Shown piece by piece: positions 15,727-23,810 of a stretch of DNA of 64,000 nucleotides. The stretch lies in the NCBI RefSeq assembly GCF_000473265.1, contig NZ_KI421511.1, positions 3,633,560 to 3,697,559 on the forward strand. Reading direction: 5' to 3'. The notes beneath the pieces were generated by a model, which ran no database searches, was not told the origin of the DNA, and worked only from the letters and a program-made list of their open reading frames with translations. Origin of the DNA: Amycolatopsis thermoflava N1165 (GTDB lineage Bacteria; Actinomycetota; Actinomycetes; Mycobacteriales; Pseudonocardiaceae). How positions within the stretch are numbered: position 1 is the first letter of the stretch; each line of letters begins with the position of its first letter. The position numbers were made by a program, and so were the translations under genes.

Positions 15727-17278
15727 TGCCGAGCAGCTTCGCGGCGTGGGCCTTGTTGCCGCCGCAGTCCCGCAGCGCGGCGGCGATCGCGTCGTGTTCG
15801 AGCTGCTCGATCGGCGTGAGGTGACGTGCCCTCGGGCTGCCCTGGTAGGCCTCCGGCAGGTCACGCGGCAGCACGTCACCACACGCGCGGCCGGTCGCGA
15901 CGTGCCGCAGCAGCGCCTTCAGCTCACGCAGGTTGCCCGGCCACGGCTGCGCGGCGAGCACCTCCAGCGTGCGGGGCACGAACCGGAGGGTCGAGCCGAG
16001 GTCGGCGAGCATCGCCGCGACCAGCGCGGGCAGTTCGTCCCGCCGGGAGCGGAGCGGGGCCAGCTCGCGGCGGGCGATGCAGCGGCTGGCGAGGTCGGTG
16101 GCGGGGCCGGTCAGCTCGGACGGCGGCGGGCCGGTGAACGCGAACCAGCCGTGGTCCATGGCGGCGCCGACCCGGGCGGCCGCGTCCGCGGGCAGCAGGG
16201 CGATGTTCTCGATCACCAGCAGCCCGGTGTGCGACGCGACGAGCTGGTCCATGGTCGGGGCCCAGTGCTGGGCGTCCACGGCGTCGAGCACCGCCAGCGC
16301 CGACTCCCCCGCCAGCTCGCGGGCCACCGTCGAACGGCCGGTGCCGGGCTCGCCGCTGATGAGGACGTGCGTGCGTTGTTCGCGGTAGGTGGTGAAGTCC
16401 CGCTGCACCGGTCGCGGATTGGCGCGCCGCGGGATCGCTTGCACCGTCGGCGGTTCCAGCTCGAACAGCACGCCGGACGCGCCTGTGATGCGCTCGAAGG
16501 ACACGTCGGCGACGCGACCGGAGGACAGCCGCACGCTGCGGGCCTGCCGGACGCCGAACGGGGCGTCCATGGCGAGCCCGCGGAGGACGGCGTGGTCCGC
16601 GGCGTCGAGCAGGTCGGTGGCGGCGGCGTTGGCGAGGACGACGTCGTCGCCCAGCACCAGGACCGGGCGCAGGCGGTTGAGGGCGGCGGCCTGGTAGGCG
16701 GCGAGCATCCGCTGCTCGGCCGCGCGGGAACCCTCCAGCAGGCGCTGCTCGATGTCGGCGACCGCGCGGCGCAGGAACGGGCCGAGCAGCGGGCTGGCGT
16801 GGTCGGCCGGGCAGGTGATGTCGAGGACGCCCTCCAGGCGGCGGGTCACCGGGTGCGTGATCGGGTGGCCGTAGCAGGCGAAGGCCTTGAAACTGTCGAT
16901 GAAGTGCTCGTGCCCGTGCACGGCGAGGCCCTGGCGCAGCTCGAACACGGTCGCGATCGAGTTGGTGCCGGTGTTCTCCTCGGTGAAGCGCCTGCCGGGG
17001 ACGACGCCGAGCCGGTCGAGGGTGGATTCCAGCTGGTGCTCGCCGAACCGCCGGTCGACGATCCAGGCGTCGCGGTCGGCGAGGATGAGGCTGAACGCGG
17101 TGTCGGCGAGCTCGCGGGTGGCCTGGTCGAGGACGGGTTCGGCGGCGAGAACGAGCCTGCTGCGGCGGTCGATGTCCGCGACGGTGAGCCGGTCGACCGC
17201 GGCGTCCGGCCGGAGCCCGGACAGCTCCGCCCGGCGCCACGACTTGGCGATCTCGGGCCGCAACGCTGCGTTCTCCAT
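15677..17278 (-). CDS. Fis-type enhancer-binding-like activator with GAF domain
   Basis: 533 residues of the AcoR/MimR-like group. Seen: an N-terminal helical region, a GAF-type sensor (about 45-190, with GRRFTEENTGTNSIATV and ITHPVTRRLEGVLDI), a degenerate AAA+ domain with GEPGTGRSTVA in place of a Walker A (Arg for Lys), and a C-terminal Fis helix-turn-helix, NKAHAAKLLGISRSTLHRR. The GAFTGA sigma-54 contact loop is missing, as in many actinobacterial relatives. Start is the ATG at 17278 behind GGGAGGCGAGG. Proximity suggests it activates the alcohol/aldehyde dehydrogenase operon; that is inference from family habit. Confidence 0.9.
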   Translation of the reverse strand: MENAALRPEIAKSWRRAELSGLRPDAAVDRLTVADIDRRSRLVLAAEPVLDQATRELADTAFSLILADRDAWIVDRRFGEHQLESTLDRLGVVPGRRFTEENTGTNSIATVFELRQGLAVHGHEHFIDSFKAFACYGHPITHPVTRRLEGVLDITCPADHASPLLGPFLRRAVADIEQRLLEGSRAAEQRMLAAYQAAALNRLRPVLVLGDDVVLANAAATDLLDAADHAVLRGLAMDAPFGVRQARSVRLSSGRVADVSFERITGASGVLFELEPPTVQAIPRRANPRPVQRDFTTYREQRTHVLISGEPGTGRSTVARELAGESALAVLDAVDAQHWAPTMDQLVASHTGLLVIENIALLPADAAARVGAAMDHGWFAFTGPPPSELTGPATDLASRCIARRELAPLRSRRDELPALVAAMLADLGSTLRFVPRTLEVLAAQPWPGNLRELKALLRHVATGRACGDVLPRDLPEAYQGSPRARHLTPIEQLEHDAIAAALRDCGGNKAHAAKLLGISRSTLHRRVRSLGLS

Positions 17279-17310
17279 CCTCGCCTCCCTTGGCGCCGAT
17301 GCCCGAGCCA

Positions 17311-17328
17311 CGTTAGCAACGGTTAACG
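17311..17328. promoter_or_regulatory. imperfect dyad upstream of the Fis-type activator
   Basis: CGTTAGCAACGGTTAACG has CGTTA/TAACG ends and lies about 32 bases upstream of the ATG at 17278, where an autoregulatory site would be. Half-sites resemble the dyad at 12009-12024. Low confidence. Confidence 0.3.
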
Positions 17329-17377
17329 CCGCAGGTCGAGCGCTTGCCCCCGTCCGGGGGTGCCGCTCAGACGCCGA

Positions 17378-17635
17378 GTGTGGACTCGCCGCGCCGACGT
17401 GGAACTCGCGCGCCGGAGGGTGGGACTCGCGCTCAGCCGCGGGGGTGTCCAGCACCCGGGCGAGCACCCACGCCCGCGCACCCTCCGAGCGCACCTCACC
17501 CGGGAAGCGAAACCAGGGGCACCGCTTCCCCCGCCAAGCGTGGAACTCGCCGCACCGAACGTGGGACTCGCCGCACCGAACGTGGAACTCGCCGCGCCGA
17601 ACGTGGGACTCGCGCGCGGGAGCGCGCAACTCGCG
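17378..17635. repeat. two clusters of a ~21-base repeat with core GTGGRACTCG
   Basis: The 359-base gap between the D-2-hydroxyglutarate dehydrogenase stop and the Fis-type start holds no gene. It holds two clusters of a unit of about 21 bases. Cluster 2 is clean: copies start at 17540, 17561, 17582 and 17603 and alternate GTGGAACTCGCCG and GTGGGACTCGCCG, each ending CACCGAAC or CGCCGAAC. Cluster 1 (about 17378-17437) has three looser copies. Similar units, inverted, occur at 44590-44655. No spacers separate the copies, so it is not a CRISPR array. Confidence 0.85.
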
Positions 17636-17637
17636 GG

Positions 17638-20460
17638 TCAGCCGGGGTTGTCGAGCGCCCGCGCGAGTACCTGTGCCAGGTGCAGCGCCTGCCGTCCGGT
17701 GAGGTCGTCGATCTGGGTGCGGCAGCTGAAGCCGTCCGCGAGCACCATCGTGTCCGGGGACGCGGCCTCCACCTCGGGCACCAGCACCCGGTTCGCCGCG
17801 GCGACCGACACCTCGTAGTGCCCCTTTTCGACCCCGAAGTTGCCGGCCAGCCCGCAGCACCCCGAGTCCAGTGTCCGGTTCCGCACACCCACCCGGCGGA
17901 GCAACCGTTCGTCCGCCGCGTTGCCCATCACCGCGTGCTGGTGGCAGTGCTGCTGTGTGATCGCCGACGCCTCGACCTCCGGGAACTCCACGTCCGGCGC
18001 GTACTTCTCCAGGAACTCCGCCAGCGTGAACGCCTGCGACGGCAGCCCGTGCAGCTCGGAGTCGTCCAGCAGCTCCCGCGAGTCGTGCCGGAACACCGCC
18101 AGGCAGCTCGGCTCCAGGCCCACGATCGGCGTCCCCGCCTCCAGTTCCGGCCGCAGCACCCGCAACGTCCGCCGCAGCACGCGGCGCGCCACGCCGAGCT
18201 GCCCGGTCGAGATCCAGGTCAGCCCGCAGCACACCGACGACGACGGCAGCACCACGTCGAACCCGGCGTGCTCCAGCACCCGCACCGCGTCGTGGCCGAC
18301 CTCGGGCGACAGGAAGTTCGTGAACGTGTCCGGCCACAACACCACCCGCGGCCGCCCCCGCTCCCGCGCCCGGAACCCGCGGCGGAACGTCCGCGGCGCG
18401 AACCGCGGCAGCGACCGCTCCGGCGTGATCCCGCCGGCCTTCTTCACCAGCCCGGACAACCGCCCGCCCAGCACGCGGTTCGCCAGCCGCGGCGCGCCCG
18501 ACGCCAGCCGCGCCAGCACCGGCAGGAACCCGAGCGTGTAGTGGCTCGCCGGGCGCAACCGCCCCGCGTAGTGCTGGTGCAGGAACTCCGCCTTGTACGA
18601 CGCCATGTCCACGTTGACCGGGCAGTCCGACAGACAACCCTTGCACGCCAGGCACAGGTCCAGCGCCTCCAGCACCTCGCCGGAGCGCCAGCCGTCGGTG
18701 ACCGTCTCGCCGCGCATCATCTCGAACAACAGCCGCGACCGCCCGCGCGTCGAATGCTCCTCGCGCCCGGTGACCATGTAGCTCGGGCACATCACGCCGG
18801 ACGACTTGTCGACACACGCCCCGACGCCGACGCACCGCCGCGTCGCGGTCGCCAGGCTGCCCCCGTCGTGCGGGTACTTCAACGTCACCGGCAACGACCG
18901 CACCGGGCCGTCGAACCGCAGGTCCGCGTCCAGCTTCCGGGGCCGCACCAGGTTGCCCGGGTTGAGCAGGTCGTCTGGGTCCCAGATCGCCTTGAACCGC
19001 TCGAACAGCGCCAGGATCTCCGGCGGGTACATCCGCGACAGCAGCTCCGCCCGCGCCTGCCCGTCGCCGTGCTCGCCGGACAGCGACCCGCCGTGCCGCA
19101 CCACCAGGTCCGCCGCGTCCTCCATGAACGCCCGGAACTGCCGCCTGCCCTCCTCGCTGGTCAGGCCGAAGTTGATGCGCACGTGCACGCACCCCTCGCC
19201 GAAGTGTCCATAAGGGACACCGCGCAGCCCGTACTTCCCCAGCAGGGCGCGGAAATCCCGCAGGTACGCGCCGAGGTTCGCGGGCGGCACCGCGGAGTCC
19301 TCCCACCCCGGCCAGGCCTCGGAACCGTCCGCCATGCGGGTCACGATCCCGGCCGCGGCCTCGCGCACCGACCACAGCACCCGCTGGTCCGCCGGCCGCG
19401 TCTCCACGACCGTCGCCGCGCCGGTGTCCCGTTCCAGGGCCGCCGCGACTTCGGCAGCCCGCGCCGCCGCCTCCGCCGGGTCCGCTCCCCCGACCTCGAC
19501 GAACAACCAGCCGCGCCCCGCCGGCAGCAGGTCGACAGCCGGGTGCGACCGGCGCATCAACAGGGAGTCGATGAGGTCGCGGCCCATGCCCTCGACGGTC
19601 AACGGCTTCAGCGGCAGCACCGACGGCACCGCGTCGGCGGCCGCGATGTCGTCCACGTAGCCCGCCACGACCAGCGCACGGGCCGCGGGCGCGGGCACCA
19701 GCCGCACGGTGATCTCGGTCAGCAGCACGCAGGTGCCCTCGGTGCCGACCAGCGCGCGGACCAGGTTCGTCCCGTTCTCCGGGAGCAACTGGTCCAGGGC
19801 GTACCCCGACACACGCCGCGGGATCGACGGGAACGACGTGCGCAGCAGCGCCAGGTTGTCCAGCGCGAGCTGCTTCGACTGGGCGACCCGCGGATCGTCC
19901 GGCAGCGACGGGCCGATCGCCAGCCGCGTCCCGTCCGCGGTCAGCACGTCCAGCGCCACCACGTTGTCCGCGGTCCGCCCCCACGCCACCGAGTGCGAGC
20001 CGCACGCGTCGTTGCCCACCATGCCGCCGATCGTGCAGCGGCTGTGGGTCGACGGGTCCGGCCCGAACGTCAGCCCGTGCGGAGCGGCGGCAGCGCGCAA
20101 CGCGTCCAGCACCACGCCGGGCTGCACGCGCGCGGTCCGCGCCTCCGGGTCGATCTCCAGGACCCGGTTCAGGTGCCTGCTGTAGTCGATTACGACACCC
20201 TCGCCGAGCGCCTGCCCGCCGATGCTCGTTCCGGCGCCGCGCGCGGTGATGGGGATCCGGAACTCCCGGCACAGCCGGACCGTCGTCTCCAGATCCTCCA
20301 CAGTGGACGGGAACACGACAGCCAGCGGCACGTGCCGGTAGTTCGACGCGTCCATGCTGTAGGTCGCGCGTGCCGTCGTGCCGGACTCGACCTCACCGGT
20401 GAGCGCGTGGCCCAGCTCCGCGAGGAACCGGGCCACGCGCTCGTCCGCGACCACCGTCAT
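17638..20460 (-). CDS. FAD- and Fe-S-dependent D-2-hydroxyglutarate dehydrogenase-like protein
   Basis: 940 residues. Domains in order: an FAD-binding type 4 domain (about 40-220; ITARGAGTSIGGQ, CTIGGMVGND), an FAD-linked oxidase C-terminal domain (about 225-500; SGEHGDGQARAELL), a two-cluster 4Fe-4S region (about 535-640; CVGVGACVDKSSGVMC, CLACKGCLSDCPVN) and two CCG domains (SSSVCCGLTW, SGCCGLAGNFG). This Dld/GlpC fusion group includes D-lactate and D-2-hydroxyglutarate dehydrogenases that feed electrons to the respiratory chain. The transhydrogenase two genes upstream makes D-2-hydroxyglutarate, which favours that substrate. Its ATG overlaps the FmdB stop (ATGA). It is the last gene of the GntR operon. 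Confidence 0.88.
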   Translation of the reverse strand: MTVVADERVARFLAELGHALTGEVESGTTARATYSMDASNYRHVPLAVVFPSTVEDLETTVRLCREFRIPITARGAGTSIGGQALGEGVVIDYSRHLNRVLEIDPEARTARVQPGVVLDALRAAAAPHGLTFGPDPSTHSRCTIGGMVGNDACGSHSVAWGRTADNVVALDVLTADGTRLAIGPSLPDDPRVAQSKQLALDNLALLRTSFPSIPRRVSGYALDQLLPENGTNLVRALVGTEGTCVLLTEITVRLVPAPAARALVVAGYVDDIAAADAVPSVLPLKPLTVEGMGRDLIDSLLMRRSHPAVDLLPAGRGWLFVEVGGADPAEAAARAAEVAAALERDTGAATVVETRPADQRVLWSVREAAAGIVTRMADGSEAWPGWEDSAVPPANLGAYLRDFRALLGKYGLRGVPYGHFGEGCVHVRINFGLTSEEGRRQFRAFMEDAADLVVRHGGSLSGEHGDGQARAELLSRMYPPEILALFERFKAIWDPDDLLNPGNLVRPRKLDADLRFDGPVRSLPVTLKYPHDGGSLATATRRCVGVGACVDKSSGVMCPSYMVTGREEHSTRGRSRLLFEMMRGETVTDGWRSGEVLEALDLCLACKGCLSDCPVNVDMASYKAEFLHQHYAGRLRPASHYTLGFLPVLARLASGAPRLANRVLGGRLSGLVKKAGGITPERSLPRFAPRTFRRGFRARERGRPRVVLWPDTFTNFLSPEVGHDAVRVLEHAGFDVVLPSSSVCCGLTWISTGQLGVARRVLRRTLRVLRPELEAGTPIVGLEPSCLAVFRHDSRELLDDSELHGLPSQAFTLAEFLEKYAPDVEFPEVEASAITQQHCHQHAVMGNAADERLLRRVGVRNRTLDSGCCGLAGNFGVEKGHYEVSVAAANRVLVPEVEAASPDTMVLADGFSCRTQIDDLTGRQALHLAQVLARALDNPG

Positions 20461-20825
20461 GAAGCCGATTCCCCCGGCACCGGATCGCCTGCCCGCAGTG
20501 GCGCGGCGGCGAAACGCCCCTCGTGGGCGAGCACCGGACGGCGGTCACCGGCCAGCTCCGGGTACTTCTGCTCGAGCTTCTCCCGCCGGGTCATCTGCCG
20601 GTGCCAGTGCCGCACCGTTTCCCGGTCGCCGTTGCGGGTGCCGCGCCAGCTCTTCGGCGCGTCGTCCCGGCTGGGCCCGGCCGAGGCGACCCCGCCGAGC
20701 CGCACCGCGGACGGCAGGCGGCGCGGCGACGAACCGCACGCACAGCTCGGCGCCGGGCTGGCGGACGAGGGCACGAGCGCCTCGAACCGGTTCCCGCACT
20801 CGCACGCGTAGTCGTAGATGGGCAT
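20457..20825 (-). CDS. FmdB-type zinc-ribbon protein
   Basis: 122 residues. The N-terminus MPIYDYACECGNRFE with Cys8/Cys10 and a second pair Cys28/Cys30 (SCACGS) forms the small zinc ribbon of the FmdB/CxxC_CxxC_SSSS regulatory-protein family. The rest is charged and low-complexity, with RHWHRQMTRREKLEQKYPELAG. It sits between the transhydrogenase (4-base gap) and the dehydrogenase (4-base overlap), so it is co-translated with both. The family's function is poorly known; a role as a small accessory or metal-handling protein for one of its neighbours is possible but unproven. Confidence 0.8.
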   Translation of the reverse strand: MPIYDYACECGNRFEALVPSSASPAPSCACGSSPRRLPSAVRLGGVASAGPSRDDAPKSWRGTRNGDRETVRHWHRQMTRREKLEQKYPELAGDRRPVLAHEGRFAAAPLRAGDPVPGESAS

Positions 20826-20829
20826 TCGA

Positions 20830-22107
20830 TCACCAGTTCTCGATCGACTGGGCGAAGATCGCCTCCAGGTCCTCGGCGCGGACCGGCCGCGGCGAGATGG
20901 TCAGCAGCCGCTCCTGCTTGAGGGTGCCCTCGACCAGGTCGCCGATGTCGCCCTCGTCGTAGCCGACGCCGCCGATCCCGTTGGGCGTGCCGATGTCGCG
21001 CATCAGCGAGGACAACACGAACGGCAGCTGGTCCACCGCGTCGCGCTGCTTCGGCGCGTGCGGGTCGAGGATCCGCGCGGCCCGCAGGTGCTTCTCCGGG
21101 TTCGTCGGGAAGGTGAACCGGAACGCCGCGGGCGCGGTCAGCGACACCGACTCGCCGTGCGGGACCATCGCCTCGTCCTGCGGGTAGTTCTTCGGCCGGT
21201 ACTCCTTGACGCGCCCGGCGATCGGGTACGCGCAGGCGTGCGGGATGTGCACGCCCGCGTTGCCGAACCCCATGCCGGCGAACGTCGCGGCCAGCATCAT
21301 GTCCGTGCGCGCGGCGAGGTCGCCACCGTTGAGCACAGCCTTGCGGAACGAGCGGGCCAGCAGGGTCAGCGCCTGCTCGGTCCAGGCGTCCGAGATCGGG
21401 TTCGACCCGCAGTAGGCGACCCGGGTGTCCGCGCGGTGCCGCGGGAAGGAGTCGAACGGCTTGGCCGTGTAGGACTCCAGCGCGTGGCACAGCACGTCCA
21501 TCCCGCTGGCCGCGGTCACCTCGGGCGGCATGCTGAGCGTCAGCAGCGGGTCGACCACCGCCATCGACGGCCGCAGCCGCGGGTGGCTGATGCCGGACTT
21601 CACCTTCAGGTCGAGGAAGTCCATGATGCACACCGGCGTCGTCTCCGACCCGGTGCCCGCCGTGGTCGGCACCGCGACCAGCGGCTTCAGCGGCCCGGCG
21701 GGCGCCTTGCCCTGCCCGATCGGCTTGTTGACGTAGTCGTAGAGGTCGGCCGGGTAGGTGGTCATCAGGTTGATGGCCTTGGCGGTGTCGATCGACGAGC
21801 CGCCGCCGACCGCGATGAACCCGTCCCACTCGGACTGCTTCGCGAAGTCCACCGCGGCCTGGATGCTGACGTCGGTCGGTTCGACGTGCACCTGGTCGTA
21901 GACCTCGACGGTCAGCCCGCCCGCCTTGGCCGCGTCGGCGACCCGCTGCGGCACGCCGGTGGCGGCGACGCCCGGGTCGGTGACGATGAGGACCCGTTCC
22001 GCGCCCATCTGCGCGAGGTCCCAGCCGATCTCGTCGACGGCGCCGGCGCCGAACTTCAGCGGCGTCGCGCCCCAGGTGAAGACGGTCTCGTTGAGGTATT
22101 CGGTCAT
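20830..22107 (-). CDS. hydroxyacid-oxoacid transhydrogenase (HOT, ADHFE1-like)
   Basis: 425 residues of the iron-containing (group III) alcohol dehydrogenases. Beyond the usual GGGSSIDTAKA (101-111), it has the signature segments of the transhydrogenase subgroup: DQVHVEPTD, PLKPLVAVPTTAGTGSET, CHALESYTAKPF, AYCGSNPISDAW and GMGFGNAGVHIPHACAYPI. HOT oxidises 4-hydroxybutyrate to succinate semialdehyde while reducing 2-oxoglutarate to D-2-hydroxyglutarate, with a tightly bound NAD(H). The neighbours support this: a lactonase 11 bases upstream could supply 4-hydroxybutyrate, and a D-2-hydroxyglutarate dehydrogenase lies downstream. A plain butanol-type dehydrogenase is less likely given the motif match. 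Confidence 0.87.
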   Translation of the reverse strand: MTEYLNETVFTWGATPLKFGAGAVDEIGWDLAQMGAERVLIVTDPGVAATGVPQRVADAAKAGGLTVEVYDQVHVEPTDVSIQAAVDFAKQSEWDGFIAVGGGSSIDTAKAINLMTTYPADLYDYVNKPIGQGKAPAGPLKPLVAVPTTAGTGSETTPVCIMDFLDLKVKSGISHPRLRPSMAVVDPLLTLSMPPEVTAASGMDVLCHALESYTAKPFDSFPRHRADTRVAYCGSNPISDAWTEQALTLLARSFRKAVLNGGDLAARTDMMLAATFAGMGFGNAGVHIPHACAYPIAGRVKEYRPKNYPQDEAMVPHGESVSLTAPAAFRFTFPTNPEKHLRAARILDPHAPKQRDAVDQLPFVLSSLMRDIGTPNGIGGVGYDEGDIGDLVEGTLKQERLLTISPRPVRAEDLEAIFAQSIENW

Positions 22108-22118
22108 GCCCGTGCCTT

Positions 22119-22925
22119 TCAGCCGAAGTACCCGTCGGGGGCGAACGGGAGCTTGGCGGCCTGCTCCGGGTCGTGCCCGAAGATCACCTCCGCGTTCGTC
22201 TCCTCGGCGATGCGCCGCAGCTTCTCCACCGACTCCAGCCAGCGCACGCTGTCCCAGACGATCGCGGCGCCGACGGCAGGCGGGCCCCAGCTCTCGCCGA
22301 GGTAGACCGCGTCGGAGGTGAAGATCTTGGTGCCCGCCTCCGGCAGGTCCACCCGCAGTGACATCGTCCCCCAGGTGTGGCCCGGTGTCTCGATGACGCT
22401 GACGCCCGGCGCGATTTCGGCGTCACCGGAGACGAGTTCGTAGTCGATGCCCTCGTAGTCGGCCTTGAGGTGCGCGCCCTTGAACGGCCCGTCGATGCCG
22501 AGCGCGCCCTCGTGCTCGTTCGCGTTGACGATGATCCGGGTCTTGCCGTTGTCGAAGAGCTTCGCGTTGGCGGCGTGGTCGAAGTGCAGGTGGGACAGCA
22601 CCAGCACGTCGATGTCGTCCGGCGTCAGCTCCAGCGCGGCCAGCGAGTCCTGCAGGTAGGTGGTGCCCTCCTGAACGGGGAAGAACTCCTGCAGCCCGGT
22701 GGGCGCCCAGCGGGTCTCCCAGTCCTGCGGAACGCCCGTGTCCCACAGGATGCGCCCGTCCGGGTGCTCGATGAGCACCGCGTGGGTCGGGCACGTCGTC
22801 CACACCGCTTCCTTGCGGGTGTTCGAACGGTCGGTGATGGTCGCACCCGGCTTGAGCAGCAGCCAGGTCTGGTCGCATTCCATGGTTCCGGTCTTGAGCA
22901 GGTGAACCTTGCTCGGTGCCGTCAT
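22119..22925 (-). CDS. metallo-beta-lactamase-fold lactonase (AttM/BlcC/AiiA-like)
   Basis: 268 residues. Seen: the two-metal motif HLHFDH (112-117), His183 in TPGHTWG, Asp205 in TSDAVYLG and His251 near the end, the complete ligand set of N-acyl homoserine lactonases. BlcC/AttM of this family opens gamma-butyrolactone to 4-hydroxybutyrate, matching the next gene (HOT). An acyl-homoserine-lactone quorum-quenching role cannot be excluded. The ATG at 22925 has AAGGAGG eight bases upstream; the earlier in-frame start at 22961 lies inside the promoter region. It is the first structural gene after the GntR regulator. Confidence 0.87.
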   Translation of the reverse strand: MTAPSKVHLLKTGTMECDQTWLLLKPGATITDRSNTRKEAVWTTCPTHAVLIEHPDGRILWDTGVPQDWETRWAPTGLQEFFPVQEGTTYLQDSLAALELTPDDIDVLVLSHLHFDHAANAKLFDNGKTRIIVNANEHEGALGIDGPFKGAHLKADYEGIDYELVSGDAEIAPGVSVIETPGHTWGTMSLRVDLPEAGTKIFTSDAVYLGESWGPPAVGAAIVWDSVRWLESVEKLRRIAEETNAEVIFGHDPEQAAKLPFAPDGYFG

Positions 22926-22964
22926 CTGCGCCTCCTTGCGCGTCAGGACAGAGCCGAGCACAGA

Positions 22965-22990
22965 GTGGCATGTAGCATGCTACTCGTCAA
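22965..22990 (-). promoter_or_regulatory. promoter with 12-base GntR operator candidate in the spacer
   Basis: GTAGCATGCTAC (22972-22983) is a perfect palindrome between the GntR stop and the lactonase start. On the minus strand TTGACG (22990-22985) is a good -35, and the palindrome occupies the -35/-10 spacer, ahead of a weak CACTCT-like -10. FCD-type GntR regulators commonly bind short TA/GC-centred palindromes of this size. Occupancy would block the promoter. The assignment to the adjacent GntR is inference. Confidence 0.65.
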
Positions 22991-23697
22991 CGACGGGGGT
23001 AGCCGGTCCACTCCAACGAGACCGGCGGGACCGGATCACCGCTGGCCGCGGCCTCCTGGCCGATCAGCAGCCGGGCCGTGTTGAGCAGGTGCGCGCGCAT
23101 GGACTCGGCGGCTTCGTCGGCCTTGCCCGCTTCGATGAGCGCGAAGATCTCCTCGTGCTCGGCGAGGATGTCGGACAGGCTGCGGGAGGTGTCGACGGTC
23201 GAGGCGCCGCGCAGCAGGACCATGTCGCGCAGCGAGTCGATGTAGCGGGCGAGCCGCACGTTGCCGGACGCCTCGTTGATGACCTCGTGGAAGCGCCGGT
23301 CGGCGGCCATGAAGGTGGTCTCGTCGCGTTTCTCCGCGGCGGCGCGCATCACCTTGAGCTGGGCGGCCAGCTCCTTGACCCACGCGGCGGTCCGCTGCGT
23401 GACGGCGCGGTGGGTCGCCGGGACCTCCAGCAGCAGCCGGATCGCGAAGACCTCCTCCAGATCGTGCAGCGACGTCTGGAGGATGCGCACCCCGCGGTTG
23501 CGCTCGAACCGCACCATGCCGCGCTCGGCCAGCTGGATCAGCGCCTCCCGCACCGGCGTCCGGGACACGCCGAGCCGCTCCGCGAGGTCGTGCACCGAGT
23601 ACAGGCTGCCCGCGACGAGCTCGCCGTTGACGATGGCGCTCTTCAGCTCGTCGAGAATCTTCCCGGCGAGGTTGGCGTCGTTCCCGATCTGCCGCAT
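22987..23697 (-). CDS. GntR-family regulator, FCD (FadR) type
   Basis: 236 residues. Seen: a winged helix-turn-helix at about 12-78 with SVHDLAERLGVSRTPVREALIQL, then an all-helical FCD domain with DRRFHEVINEASGN and LAEHEEIFALIEAGKADEA, where Asp/His residues usually bind a metal and an organic-acid ligand. It is encoded just upstream of, and in the same direction as, the lactonase operon, with a palindrome in the 61-base gap. It is likely to repress the operon until the lactone, hydroxyacid or semialdehyde appears, as BlcR (a different family) does in Agrobacterium. Ligand unknown. Confidence 0.92.
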   Translation of the reverse strand: MRQIGNDANLAGKILDELKSAIVNGELVAGSLYSVHDLAERLGVSRTPVREALIQLAERGMVRFERNRGVRILQTSLHDLEEVFAIRLLLEVPATHRAVTQRTAAWVKELAAQLKVMRAAAEKRDETTFMAADRRFHEVINEASGNVRLARYIDSLRDMVLLRGASTVDTSRSLSDILAEHEEIFALIEAGKADEAAESMRAHLLNTARLLIGQEAAASGDPVPPVSLEWTGYPRR

Positions 23698-23810
23698 CCG
23701 GGCATTTTCCCACGGCGACGGGGTCCCGGCGGCGCCGCTTCGGCACTGCGCGGCGCGCCGGGAACGCGGTCGCCGGTTTCGCGGCTGTCCCGCCGGGTAC
23801 GCCCCACGTC

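Noticed and set aside
17540..17635. CRISPR-like array
   Set aside because: Units are contiguous with no spacers, the unit is only 21 bases and no cas genes are present; it is a tandem repeat.
15677..20272. A 1531-codon minus-strand open frame spanning the activator, the gap and part of the dehydrogenase
   Set aside because: Only the part from 17278 down is family-like. The upstream part is a shifted frame of the 17638-20460 gene and of the 21-base repeats, open because of GC content.
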